Assembly: GCA_028751875.1 (NCBI GenBank)
Contig: CM054145.1
Span: 1,544,424-1,608,423, forward strand
Source of the DNA: Rapana venosa
Lineage: Eukaryota; Mollusca; Gastropoda; Neogastropoda; Muricidae
Length of the DNA stretch: 64,000 nt
Reading direction: 5' to 3'
Below are positions 54,335-64,000 of this stretch, in pieces (position 1 is the first letter of the stretch; the number at the start of each line of letters is the position of its first letter). Position numbers and translations under genes: made by a program. Under the pieces are notes generated by a model. It saw only the letters and a list, made by a program, of their open reading frames with translations. It ran no database searches and was not told the DNA's origin.

Positions 54335-57300
54335 GAATGCTTTTTCACTTTTCATTTTCCATAGTTTGTGCACTTTCAATTTGGAGCGAAATTTGTGTTG
54401 TGAGATTTCCAAAACGCCCAAAATCCCGCAAGTTGGGGATTTTGTTTAAATTTCATGTACCCTTGGGGGGTTTTCTTGAAATAAAATCTTAATCTGAATC
54501 TTGCGTACTGAGCGATTGTCTTACCATTGTACTCATTAGTATATCTGCCTAACACATGAGTGCTGACCATTCCCAAAAACTATTCGCTGCTCAAACATCA
54601 TCCGTCACTGCCTTCCATGACTTCACGTAACCCTGATCGGGAGGCTAATTGGGTACCCGATCTTGCCAAGATCTCCACAGCTAGCGGAGGAAAGGAGGCA
54701 CCCTTTCTCTCCTTTGGTGAAATAAATTTTACCCCGCCACCTTTCAAATTTTAATTGCTTTCCACTGTAATGCCCATTTTCGGCTTTCCTAAAAAAAACC
54801 CCTTTGCTTTTCCCTTTAAACCCGCTTTCGTTTTATCATTTTTTACTTTAATCATCTTACTACAGTATTTTTTAAAGCATTCAATTTGATTTTGGAGACC
54901 GCCTGGAGTGTTGACAACAACACTACAAACATCTGCAATACAGAATGAACATTTTCCCTAAAGGCTGGCAATCCTGGATCCCATGCTTACCCTCTTCATT
55001 CACATTGTTTGCTAACGGATGGGGATCTAGAGGAAGATAAGAACAAATAAACCTGTCTTTTCCCTTCAAAAGGGCCTTTTGTACTTTTATTACTACCTGT
55101 TTTCTGTGGGCTGTCTTATACTTAGGCCCATTTACCCCCTGAGCATAGGCACCCACAACAGTCCGCCAGTGTCCTTGTCCGGGCTATTCTCTCCAGCTGT
55201 CTCAGGTATATCCATTCTTCCTGGGTTTTTCCTCAAGGTCGCATCGCCAGTGTTTCTGGGCTTCTTTTTCGCTTTCCTGGGGGTTCCATGATAGTGCCCG
55301 CCGTGTGATGTTGCTGGCTGGCTTTCTCAAAGGGGGTGGCCGACCTCCCATCTCTGCGCCGGTTCATCCTCGGCTGGCAGCTGGTTGGTACCCTTGCCAC
55401 AAGTCTGCATTGCTGATGGTGTCGGCCAGTGGATCTTTGGGGGATTCGTCCTCAGGCAGCGTTGATGAAGGTCTGCACTTTCTTGATGGTGGTCTTTGTT
55501 GTCCCCATGTCTCCGCTTTTCCCTATAGTAGGACTGACTTGACGGGTTGGAGTTGAACAGCCTGATCTTTGTGCGGGTCGACACCACCTGGAGCTCAAGA
55601 TGTTCTTCAGCTGCAGTACCTGCCCTCGCCTTGCCAATTTTTGCCTGACGTCTGCGTCTGGCCCGCCCCGCATTTTAATGTGCTCCCAGGTTCGTGAAGT
55701 CTCCCATTCTTCCCGCTCCTTTCCATTTAGGGGTGATGGGTCCTCACTCGCTGCGTTTTCTCTTGAGGGAAACTTGGTTTTGCCTTCATGGGTCTTTAGA
55801 CCAACTTGTAATGAGGGGGCGCTAGCTCTTGTAATCTTTCTTGCTCGTTGGCAAGCCCGTGGGAAAGCAGGGCCAGGTCATCTGCAAGTCGAGATCATCC
55901 AGCTGGTCCCACAGTGTCCGCTGGATTTCCCTTTCTTCTGTATGCTGTTGATGTCTTCATGCCAATCGATCGCCAGGAGAAGAGGGAAAAGGTACAGAGA
56001 CAGGCCTTGTCTGACCCCCAGTCTTCATTTAAAGCTGTTTGTGAGTTGTCCTCATGGACCACCCGGGAGGTCATTCTTTTATAGGAGTTCTTTTCAAGTT
56101 GACATTTGGTTGGCACTCCATGGTGGCGAAGCATTTCCAGAGGGTGGTTTGCGGGTCCACAAAATGTTGAATTCTTTCTCCCTAAACAACAAGTTGTGTA
56201 TAAAGACGATTTCCCCTCTAAGATTGCTCAACCGATGGTGCGCAAGGTTGGCAATCTGATCTATGCATAATCTGGGTTCTGGCGGGAAACCGGCCTGCGG
56301 TCTTTGAAGGAAGGGTCGACTGCATTTTTCATTCTCTCGAGGAGGAATCCTGTTAAAGACTTTTCCTGGCCCCCGACAAAGCATTATCCCTCATATTGGG
56401 ACAGTTTGCTGGGGGTCCTTTCTTTGGGGAGCTTGATGAGGTAGCCCTCCTTCCAGTCTGTAGTACTTCTTTCCTCTTCCAATCTTCCAAAGAGAGGTAC
56501 AGCATCTCTACCCTGTCTCCAGTTGCCTTGGAGCTTCTGCTGGGATTTTTGTCCCGGGCCTGCGCCTTGCCATTTCTCAGCATTTTGTGGGCTTTCCCGA
56601 TCTCCTCCTGGGTTGGTTGCTCACAGTTTATGTCTAGGTCTCTATCAGCAGGGTCATCTGGGGGTTTGGAAGGACGATCTGTTCAGAGTTCTCAAAGTGC
56701 TTGCCCATCTGTTCAGTTGTCCCTCTGTTTCCCAGGATTTGGTGGGTTTCCTTTCTTGTCTTTGACAGGTCGCTCAGGCCTGCTGTACTTCCCTGAGTTT
56801 CTAGTGGTGTCTATACAGCAGCTCATGTTGTTACTGCTGCTTTCTTCCTGGCTTCCTCTCCACTGTCGATGTACTTGCCTTGTCTGTTTTTGCACTCCTC
56901 TTGACTTCTCTGTTGGCTTCTGTGAAAGTCTGCTTGTGCCTTGGCCCTTTTCTGCTCTTGACCGGCTGTTGTTTACTGGTGCTTTCTTCTGCTTTCTTTT
57001 CTCAATCTGCCCTTTTGACTGCCGATATCCATTCCTTCTGTTGGGTCTCTTTGGCCCACTCTTCCTGACAAGTTGATGTCAGTGTCTCTTTCACTTTCTT
57101 CCACTGGCTCTCGATGTCGGTCTCTTCTTCCCAAACAGTTCTTGTAGTGCGGTTCTTGTTGGTGAGGGACATTTGAATTTTCATTTATCTTTGTGTCTTT
57201 CACGGTGTTTTTGTACTTCTGCTCTTTGGTTACTTCCATCAGTTCTTTTCACTTTAGCTTTAGCCTGGCTACCAAAAGGGTGGTCAGATGCAACGTCTGC

Positions 57301-59140
57301 TCCCTTTTCACCCCTTTCATCCTGTAGAACTCCTGGGAATTTCTTGGCCAGCAGATATGGTCGATCTTGTTCTCCAGTCAAATGATTTGGTGATACCCAG
57401 GTGGCCTTTGTACCTTCTTGGGGGAAATGCTGCCACCAATTACCAGATTGTTGGGTAGCACAGAAGTCTGCAAATCTCTCCCATTCCATTCATCTCTCTA
57501 ATCCTGTTTTCCCTTTCCCCTCACGTCCTTGCATGTTTTGTCTTGTCTGATCTTGGCAAATTGAAATCACCCAGAGGATGTTTATATCTTTTTCTGGGTA
57601 CTTGGCAATGACGTTCCGCAGTCTGTATAGAATTGATCTTTGGCTTCTTCATCGACATCATTTAGTTGCGCCTAACATGGATGGTGTTCATTTGATCTTC
57701 TTCTTCTTAGTCCTGAAGGATGCCTCGATGATTCTGATCCGTGTGCTTCCATCTATCAGGGCTTGCTGCGCAGGGTTTACAACATGGCGCTACGCCTCTG
57801 TTTGTGGAGCGTTGTCTTCTTGTGGCCAGATTAAAGCAGCATCTCTCCAGTGAGCATTCCTTTTTCCTGATGTGTCCAACGAGTCTCACATGCCAGCATG
57901 TGAGGTTGAGTCTTTTCATCTCTGCGCTACTGTTTGTTTTTTTTCCGTCTCATACATGGTTCTCACATCCATGTTCCGACGTTGATGGGCCTGGTCGAAA
58001 AAGGGGGTCGGCCTTTGCTTCAGTAGACTCAACGCTTTCACCACACAGCGTATAAAATCCTCTTGGGTGGACCCTTCCCTCTCCCAGGCATGTTCTTTGG
58101 GCTGTTGTTGGGTTTTCTCAGCAAGCTTTGGGTTTTACAGGGGGGTTGCTAGCCCCATGCCCAACCCCCCTCCTTTTTCATCCCCGGGGTTGGGACCGGC
58201 CCTGGGGAGAGTTTCCCCGTCTTTATACGTACTACAAAACCCCCAAAAGTCTTTCTTATCATAACTAAATCCTCCGAGTACCTCCCAGAGGGACAGTTTT
58301 TTTTTCTTTCCTTTAAAAATAAAACAATCACTAAAAACAGAGATTCCAAACGTTGTAAGTTTCTGTTTAAAAAAATAAAACATGAGAAAGAAAAAATTAA
58401 TGGAGTGACTGTTTCCATTTTTGAAAAAGACCATTATCACTTTTCAAAATTTTGCTTTATCTATTAACTTTTTTCAACCCAATTGATTCTTGCCCCTGAT
58501 TTGTAGGTTTTTGTTTTTCTTGTATTTTGGGGAGGCCAGTCCCTATGTTAGATCTTGGTTCAGATGTTTTTCCTGTGTTTCCATGAGGATTTGCATTGGG
58601 TTATCTCTAGGTGACATCTAGTACTCAACTTGTGGTTTTTCCCAAAAGAATCAAAAATGCTGCTTTGGCTGCCACCTTTTTAAAATTTTAGCGCCCCTCT
58701 GGCTTCTCCGTCTGAGCTGGAAGAGCCATCTTTAGGATTTCCCGCTGTATGATGTGTTCTGTTTGCTCCTCGTGTTTTGTCAGCTGTTTTAAATGTCTAC
58801 TGTCTGTCTATCTGGTTATCGTCAAATTTTATTTTGCGTTTTACAAGCTTCTTTTCTGTATTCGACCATTTTTTCATCTAATTATTGTTTTTAGAAAGTT
58901 CTGTACTTTGTAAAAATCAATGGGAGCTGCATCACTTTGTCTGTCATAATTCCTTTGGTTTCACTCGACCATCAGGGTTTTCCACCTCAAATTGAGAGTC
59001 CCCCAAAGTCACCCTGACACTCTCTCACCCCTTTGCCCCATTTCTCAGTCATCTTGACTCTCAAAAACCCATATCCTCAAAAACTCTGGGGCACTGATGT
59101 TTCCCCGCTCACAATTTTAGAGAAGAAAAATGTTCACACT
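54335..59140. repeat. 4.8-kb tandem unit 1 (degraded copy)
   Basis: Collinear with unit 2. Anchors: CATAGTTTGT at 54360 and 59170; CTGGTCCCACAGTGTCCG at 55903 and 60746; AATGCTGCTTTGGCTGCC at 58656 and 63579. Offsets grow from 4810 to 4843 to 4923, so unit 1 is about 113 bp shorter over 4.3 kb. Differences are dominated by scattered single-base losses and longer homopolymers beside them. Confidence 0.85.
55122..58217 (-). pseudogene. RTE-like LINE in unit 1, scrambled by indels
   Basis: Copy of the element at 59952-63117. Recognisable minus-strand pieces: [12 protein letters not shown] near 55590, [10 protein letters not shown] near 56580, [20 protein letters not shown] near 56080 and SLTNKNRTT near 57160. 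The frame changes every few dozen codons. The edges carry degraded versions of the 15-bp target duplication (about 55111-55121 and 58218-58228). Confidence 0.75.
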
Positions 59141-59199
59141 TTTGCCGATTAATCATTTTCTTTTATGTCCATAGTTTGTTCTTTCATTTTGGAGCGATT

Positions 59200-59310
59200 G
59201 TGTTGAGTATTTTCCACACGCCACTCCGCAAGTTGTGATTTTGTTAAATTTCATGTACCCCTTGGGGGGTTTTCTTGAAATAAAATCTTGAATCTTGATC
59301 TTGGTACTGA
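59200..59310 (+). mobile_element. LINE 3' end with (TTGAATC)-type tail
   Basis: CATGTACCCCTTGGGGGGTT forms a short stem, followed by CTTGAAATAAAATCTTGAAT and CTTGATC. Repeated in unit 1 at 54440-54510. Confidence 0.6.
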
Positions 59311-59515
59311 GCGGATTGTCTTAGCCATTGTACTCATATAGTATCATCTGCCTAACACATTGAAGTGCTGACCAGTTCCCAAAAACTATTCGGCTGCTCA
59401 ACACATCATCCGTCACCTGCCTTCCATGACTTCACGTAACCCTGATCGGGAGGCTAAGTGGGTACCCGATCTTGCCCAAGGATCTCCCACAGGCTAGCGG
59501 AGGGAAGGAGGCACC

Positions 59516-59951
59516 TTACTTCTCCTGTTGGTGAAATAATTTCACCCCGCCACCTTTACTATCTCTAATTGCTTTCCACTGTAATGCCCATTTTCGTGCT
59601 TTCCTAAAAAAAACCACTCGCTTTTCCTTAAAACCCTGACTTTCGTTTTTATCAATATTTACATTTAAGCTCATCTTACTACAGTATGTTTGTAAAGCAT
59701 TCAATTGATTTTGGAGACCGCCTGGAGTTGTTGACAACAACACTACATCATCTGCAAATAACAGAATGAACAGTTCCATAATGGCTGGCAATACCTGGAT
59801 CCCATGCTTACCCTCTTCATTCACATTGTTTGCTAACTGGATGGAGAATCATATGGAGGAAGATAAGAACAAATAAACATGTCTTTTCCCCTTCAAAATA
59901 GGTCCTTTTGTACTTTTATTACTACCATGTTTTCTGTGTCTGTCTTTATAC
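59516..59951 (-). pseudogene. LINE-F, endonuclease end joined to RT palm fragment
   Basis: Minus strand. At 59951-59850 IKTDTENMVVIKVQKDLF continues the endonuclease frame broken off at 63118. It then jumps to NVNEEGKHGIQVLPAIMELF, ILLFADDVVLLSTTPGGLQN (FADD box, about 59760) and CSKMSLNVNIDK. The part between endonuclease and RT palm is missing, so an internal deletion preceded the RTE insertion. Confidence 0.65.
59937..59951. repeat. Target-site duplication of RTE, left copy
   Basis: TGTCTGTCTTTATAC, identical to 63118-63132. Confidence 0.85.
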
Positions 59952-60067
59952 TTAGGCCCATCACTCCCCTGGAGCATAGGCCACCGACAACAGTCCGCCA
60001 GTGTCCTCTGTCCTGGGCTATTCTCTCCAGCTGTCTCCAGGTATATCCCATCTTCCTGGTTTCTGCC

Positions 60068-61666
60068 TCAAGGTCGCATCGCCAGGTGTTTCTTGGTCTT
60101 CCTTTTTCGCTTTCCCTGGGGGTTCCATGATAGTGCCTGCCGTGTGATGTTGCTGGCTGGCTTTCTCAGGGTGTGGCCGATCCATCCCCATCTCCTGCGC
60201 CGGATTTCATTCTCGGCTGGCAGCTGGTTGGTACGTTGCCACAAGTCTGCATTGCTGATGGTGTCGGGCCAGTGGATCTGGAGGATTCGTCTCAGGCAGC
60301 TGTTGATGAAGGTCTGCACTTTCTTGATGGTGGTCTTTGTTGTCCTCCATGTCTCCGCTCCATATAGTAGGACTGACTTGACGTTGGAGTTGAACAGCCT
60401 GATCTTTGTGCGGGTCGACACCACCTTGGAGCTCCAGATGTTCTTCAGCTGCAAGTACGCTGCCCTCGCCTTGCCAATTCTTGCTCTGACGTCTGCGTCT
60501 GTGCCGCCCTGCATGTTAATGATGCTACTCAGGTACGTGAATGTCTCCCATTCTTCCAGCTCCTTCCCATTTAGTGTGACTGGGTCCTCACTCGCTGCGT
60601 TGCTCTTGAGAATCTTGGTTTTGCCTTCATGGATCTTGAGACCAACTTGTAATGAGGTGGCTGCTAGCTCTGTAATCTTGTCTTGCATCTGTTGGCAGCT
60701 GTGGGAAAGCAGGGCCAGGTCATCTGCAAAGTCGAGATCATCCAGCTGGTCCCACAGTGTCCGCTGGATTCCATTTCTTCTGTATGCTGTTGATGTCTTC
60801 ATGGTCCAATCGATCGCCAGGAGGAAGAGGAAAGGTGACAGGAGACAGCCTTGTCTGACTCCGGTCTTCACCTCAAAGCTGTTTGTGAGTTGTCCTCTAT
60901 GGACCACCCGGGAGGTCATTCTTTCATAGGAGTTCTTGATCAAGTTGACCAGTTTGGTTGGCACTCCATGGTGGCGAAGCAATTTCCAGAGGGTGTTGCG
61001 GTCCACACTGTTGAATGCTTTCTCATAATCAACAAAGTTGATGTATAAAGACGATTTCCACTCTAAAGATTGCTCAACGATGGTGCGCAAGGTGGCAATC
61101 TGATCTATGCATAATCTGTTCTGGCGGAAGCCGGCCTGCTGGTCTCGAAGGAGAGGGTCGACTGCATTTTTCATTCTCTCGAGGAGGATCCTGTTAAAGA
61201 CTTTTCCTGGCACCGACAGAAGCATTATCCCTCTATAGTTGGCACAGTTGCTGAGGTCTCCTTTCTTGGGTAGCTTGATGAGGTAGCCCTCCTTCCAGTC
61301 TGATAGTACTTCTTCCTCTTCCCAAATCTTCCCAAAGAGAGGGTACAGCATCTCTACCGTGGTCTCCAGGTCTGCCTTGAGTGCTTCTGCTGGGATGTTG
61401 TCCGGTCCTGCTGCCTTGCCATTTCTCAGCATTTTGATGGCTTTCCTGATCTCCTCCCTGGTTGGTTGCTCACAGTTGATGTCTAGGTCTCTATCAGCAG
61501 GGTCGATGTCCGGGGGGTTTGAAGGGACGGATCTGTTCAGGAGTTCCTCAAAGTGCTCTGCCCATCTGTTCAGTTGTCCCTCTGTTCCCAGGATGGTGTT
61601 TCCTTTCTTGTCTTTGACAGGTCGCTCAGGCCTGCTGTACTTCCCTGAGTTTCTTCGTGGTGTCAT
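60068..61666 (-). CDS. RTE reverse transcriptase and C-terminal domain
   Basis: 532-codon open frame, the best RT in the window. Order: [20 protein letters not shown] (linker), [73 protein letters not shown] (first catalytic Asp), [35 protein letters not shown] (catalytic FADD), a thumb with [20 protein letters not shown], and a C-terminus with [20 protein letters not shown] and [16 protein letters not shown] frameshift near 60095 replaces the expected last 50 or so residues (a Trp/Arg-rich end can be read in another frame down to 59960). It would copy RTE RNA by target-primed reverse transcription. The called ATG is simply the first in the frame; translation really enters from the endonuclease part. 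Confidence 0.85.
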   Translation of the reverse strand: MTPRRNSGKYSRPERPVKDKKGNTILGTEGQLNRWAEHFEELLNRSVPSNPPDIDPADRDLDINCEQPTREEIRKAIKMLRNGKAAGPDNIPAEALKADLETTVEMLYPLFGKIWEEEEVLSDWKEGYLIKLPKKGDLSNCANYRGIMLLSVPGKVFNRILLERMKNAVDPLLRDQQAGFRQNRLCIDQIATLRTIVEQSLEWKSSLYINFVDYEKAFNSVDRNTLWKLLRHHGVPTKLVNLIKNSYERMTSRVVHRGQLTNSFEVKTGVRQGCLLSPFLFLLAIDWTMKTSTAYRRNGIQRTLWDQLDDLDFADDLALLSHSCQQMQDKITELAATSLQVGLKIHEGKTKILKSNAASEDPVTLNGKELEEWETFTYLSSIINMQGGTDADVRARIGKARAAYLQLKNIWSSKVVSTRTKIRLFNSNVKSVLLYGAETWRTTKTTIKKVQTFINSCLRRILQIHWPDTISNADLWQRTNQLPAENEIRRRRWGWIGHTLRKPASNITRQALSWNPQGKRKRKTKKHLAMRP

Positions 61667-62957
61667 ACAGCAGCTTCATGTTGTTACTGGCTGCTGCTTC
61701 CTTGGCTTCCTCTGCCAGGCTGTCGATGTACTTGCACTTGTCTGTTCTTGCACTCCTCTTGACTTCTCTGTTGGCTTCTGTGAAGTCTGCTTGTGCCTTG
61801 GCCTTTGCTGCTCTTGTCCGGCTGTTGTTTACTGCTGCTTTCTTCTGCTTTCTTTTCTCAATCTTGCCCATTGTGACTGCCGATATCCATTCCTTCTGTT
61901 GGTGTCTCTTAGGGCCCACTACTTCCTGACAAGTTGATGTCAGTGTCTCTTTCACTTTCTTCCACTGGCTCTCGATGTCGGTCTCTTCTTCAAGCAGTTC
62001 TTGTAGTGCTTGGTACTTGTTGGTGAGGGACAGCTTTGAATTCTTCATTTATCTTTGTGTCTTTCAGCAGGCTGGTGTTGTACTTCTGCTTCTTTGTTGT
62101 TGCTTCCATCCAGTTCTTCTTCAGCTTTAGCTTCAGCCTGGCTACCAAAAGGTGGTGGTCAGATGCAACGTCTGCTCCTCTTTTCACCCTTACATCCTGT
62201 AGAGATCTCCTGAATTTTCTTGGCCATGCAGATATGGTCGATCTGGTTCTCAGTCACATGATTTGGTGATACCCAGGTGGCCTTATGTACTCTTCTGTGG
62301 GGGAAAATGCTGCCACCAATTACCAGATTGTTGATAGCACAGAAGTCTGCAAATCTCTCGCCATTCTCATTCATCTCTCCTAATCCGTGTCTTCCCATCA
62401 CGTCCTTGCATCCTGTGTTGTCTTGTCTGATCTTGGCATTGAAATCACCCATGAGGATGTTTATATCTTTTTCTGGGTACTTGGCAATGACGTTCCGCAG
62501 TCTGTCATAGAATTGATCTTTGGCTTCTTCATCGACATCATTTAGTTGGCGCATAACACTGGATGGTGTTCATTCTGATCTTCTTCTTCTTAGTCCTGAA
62601 GGATGCCTCGATGATTCTTGATCCGTGTGCTTCCCATCCTATCAGGGCTTGCTGCGCAGGTCTTGACAACATGAGCGCTACGCCTTCTGTGTGTGGAGCG
62701 TTGTCTTCTTCGTGGCCAGAATAAAGCAGCATCTCTCCAGTGAGCAGTCTCCTTTGTCCTGACTGTGTCCAACGAGTCTCACTGATGCCAAGCAATGTGA
62801 GGTTGTAGCTTTTCATCTCTGCTGCTACTTGTGTTGTTTTTCCCGTCTCATACATGGTTCTCACATTCCATGTTCCGACGTTGATGGTCCTGGTCGATAA
62901 AAGGGGGGTCGGCCTTGTGGCTTCAGTAGACTCACCGCTTTCACCACACAGCGTCAT
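61626..62957 (-). pseudogene. RTE endonuclease and linker, four frameshifts
   Basis: Minus strand, all motifs present. RTINVGTWNVRTMYETGKTT, LLGISETRWTQSGQ and IQCYAPT (62957-62538), NILMGDFNAKIRQDN, GERFADFCAINNLVIGGSIF and TENQIDHICMAKK (62554-62159), GADVASDHHLLVARLKLKLK (62187-61990), then a basic linker MGKIEKRKQKKAAVNNSRTR (62048-61626). Frame changes near 62545, 62180, 62040 and 61655; no further in-frame stops were noticed between them. Isolated frameshifts with otherwise conserved text could be true decay or sequencing error. Confidence 0.75.
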
Positions 62958-63117
62958 ACATCCTCTTGGCGTGGACCCTTCCTCTCCCAGGGCAGTAGTC
63001 TCTTGGTCTGTTGTTGGGGTTTCTGTAGCAAGCTTTCTTTTTACAGGGTGGGGTTGCTAGCCCCATGCCCAACCCTCCTCCTTTCTCATCCGGGCTTGGG
63101 ACCGGCCATGGCAGAGT

Positions 63118-63132
63118 TGTCTGTCTTTATAC
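63118..63132. repeat. Target-site duplication of RTE, right copy
   Basis: TGTCTGTCTTTATAC; pairs with 59937-59951. Confidence 0.85.
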
Positions 63133-63542
63133 GTACTACAAAACCCACAAATGTCTTTCTTATCATAACTACAATGCCTCCAGAGTACCTCCCATGATGG
63201 GACAGCTTTTTTGCTTTCTCTGTAAATATAAGACAATCACTAAAAACAGACGATTCCAAATCGTTAGTAAGTTTCTGTTAAACAAATAAAATCATGAGAA
63301 AGAAGAAAATTAATGGAGTGACTGTTCTCCAGTTTTTGAAAAAGACCATTATCACTTATCAAAAATTTAGCTTGAATGCTATTAACATTTTTACAACCAA
63401 TTGTATTCTATGCCTCTGATTTGTAGTGTTTTGTTTTTCTTGTATTGTGGCCAGGCCATGTCCCTATGTTAGCATCTTGTGTATCAGATGTTTTTCCTGT
63501 GTTTCCATGTAGGATTTGCATTGGCTTATCTCTAGTTGACAT
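63133..63542 (-). pseudogene. LINE-F ORF2 start: leader and endonuclease N-terminus
   Basis: An ATG at 63542-63540 directly follows the ORF1 stop, in the same frame. It reads about 45 codons to a TAG, and the frame continues as NVNSIQAKFLISDNGLFQ, then SINFLLSHDFICLTET, an APE endonuclease start. After a stop and frameshift near 63260, SDCLIFTEKAKKLSHHGRYS and GGIVVMIRKTFVGFVVRIKT continue the domain to the RTE insertion point. Same-frame adjacency of ORF1 stop and ORF2 ATG is unusual. Confidence 0.65.
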
Positions 63543-64000
63543 CTAGTACTCAACTTGTGGTTTCCTAAAAGAATCAAGAATGCTGCTTTGGCTGCCAGCT
63601 CTTTTCAGATGTTTAGCGCCAGTCTGGCTTCTCCGTCTTGAGCTGGAAGCAGCACATCTTGAGCGTAGTTTCCTGCTGTATGATGTGTTCTGTTTGCTCC
63701 TCTGTGTTTCGTCAGCAGTGTTATCTAAATGTCTACTGTCTGTCTTATCTGGTTGTACGTCAATTGTATTTTGCGTTGACAAGTCTTCTTTATCTGTATT
63801 GTCTGACTCATTCTGTTCATCATAACTTATAGTTTTGATGAACTGTTCTGTACTTTGTAAAGCATCACATGGTATGTCTGCATCACTTAGTCTGTCATAA
63901 TTCCTTTGAGTTTCACTCTGACCATCAGGGTTACCTACCTCTACTTGAGAGTCCCCAATGTCACCCTGATCAGCTCTCTCATCACCATTTGACCCCCTAT
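63543..64000 (-). CDS. LINE-F ORF1 C-terminal part, open to window edge
   Basis: The minus frame is open from the window end to TAG at 63545-63543, about 151 codons; the start lies outside. Very polar: an acidic Asp/Gln/Ser-rich part (GDSQVEVGNPDGQSETQ, DALQSTEQFIKTISYDEQ), then a basic part (YSRKLRSRCAASSSRRRSQ) and a short end KRAGSQSSILDSFRKPQVEY. QSSILDSF loosely resembles a PCNA-interacting (PIP) box but lacks the aromatic pair. Placed directly before the endonuclease ORF, it is taken as ORF1. No zinc-knuckle or RRM was seen in this part. The equivalent in unit 1 (about 58650-59110) is broken. Confidence 0.6.
   Translation of the reverse strand, partial: RGSNGDERADQGDIGDSQVEVGNPDGQSETQRNYDRLSDADIPCDALQSTEQFIKTISYDEQNESDNTDKEDLSTQNTIDVQPDKTDSRHLDNTADETQRSKQNTSYSRKLRSRCAASSSRRRSQTGAKHLKRAGSQSSILDSFRKPQVEY

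Larger units (their letters stand above)
59952..63117 (-). mobile_element. RTE-type LINE, full length, 15-bp target duplication
   Basis: 3,166 bp between the two copies of TGTCTGTCTTTATAC. 5'UTR near 62960-63117, endonuclease 62957-62159, linker to 61626, RT and C-terminus 61666-60068, and a 3' end GATGGGCCTAAG directly at the left duplication, which fits an RTE-type tail. Length agrees with the usual 3.2 kb of RTE. It sits inside the endonuclease region of LINE-F. The clean target duplication and long open frames make it the youngest insertion recognised here. Confidence 0.85.
59141..64000. repeat. 4.8-kb tandem unit 2 (better preserved, runs off the window)
   Basis: Second unit, direct orientation. 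Content from left: LINE 3' tail, LINE-F RT fragment, RTE insertion, LINE-F endonuclease start, LINE-F ORF1. Confidence 0.85.

Noticed and set aside
59216..59250. Possible pol II terminator or poly(A) site of a host gene
   Set aside because: AATAAAA here belongs to a LINE 3' end that is repeated in unit 1.

Overview
The window looks like noncoding, repeat-dense DNA from an animal nuclear genome, most likely a marine mollusc and probably a gastropod. That assignment is an inference. It rests on tRNA-headed SINEs, many decayed RTE-, L2- and CR1-type LINEs, very abundant (GA)n/(CA)n/(ATTC)n microsatellites, and the lack of any compact or operon-like gene order. No complete host gene was found. 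The clearest hint of one is a short minus-strand exon at 5011-5068 that reads as a signal peptide followed by a splice-donor match. Further upstream are CpG-rich segments at about 5.4-5.76 kb and 6.84-7.0 kb; the second holds a CRE palindrome next to an NRF1-like site and overlaps a 92-codon open frame with a hydrophobic segment.

Layout. 0-5 kb: SINE, long GA-rich polypurine tracts, and a tandem array built from a LINE 3' tail plus (CA)n. 5-7.5 kb: the only stretch that looks largely single-copy. 7.8-20.2 kb: nested LINEs and SINEs, including a duplicated unit (D1/D2) whose copies were each invaded by a different element, and a LINE carrying a tRNA/5S-chimeric SINE with a 10-bp target duplication. 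20.7-22.75 kb: two blocks of one 27-bp minisatellite. 23-33 kb: RTE and CR1-like LINE remains. 33.4-42.4 kb: several LINE 3' halves and low-complexity DNA. 42.4-47.1 kb: an L2-like LINE split by an antisense LINE, then the 5' part of an RTE element. 47.2-49.3 kb: two nearly complete SINEs and a repeated 3'UTR-like segment. 49.6-53.9 kb: more LINE remains. 54.3-64 kb: a direct tandem repeat of about 4.8 kb. Each unit holds an antisense LINE whose endonuclease region was hit by an RTE element; in the right unit the insertion is bounded by a 15-bp target duplication.

Most protein-like signal here is retrotransposon endonuclease, reverse transcriptase (RT) and C-terminal cysteine-motif coding sequence, nearly all broken by truncation, stops or frameshifts. 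The RTE at 59952-63117 is the best preserved. Recurring structural themes are short hairpins about 25 nt before (TC)n tracts at LINE 3' ends, tails that have grown into microsatellites, and insertions whose empty sites can be read from a sister copy in the same window. The left 4.8-kb unit differs from the right one mainly by scattered single-base losses and homopolymer changes, so it may be an assembly artefact rather than a true duplication. I did not find a convincing new biological system. LINE family labels are by motif resemblance only.
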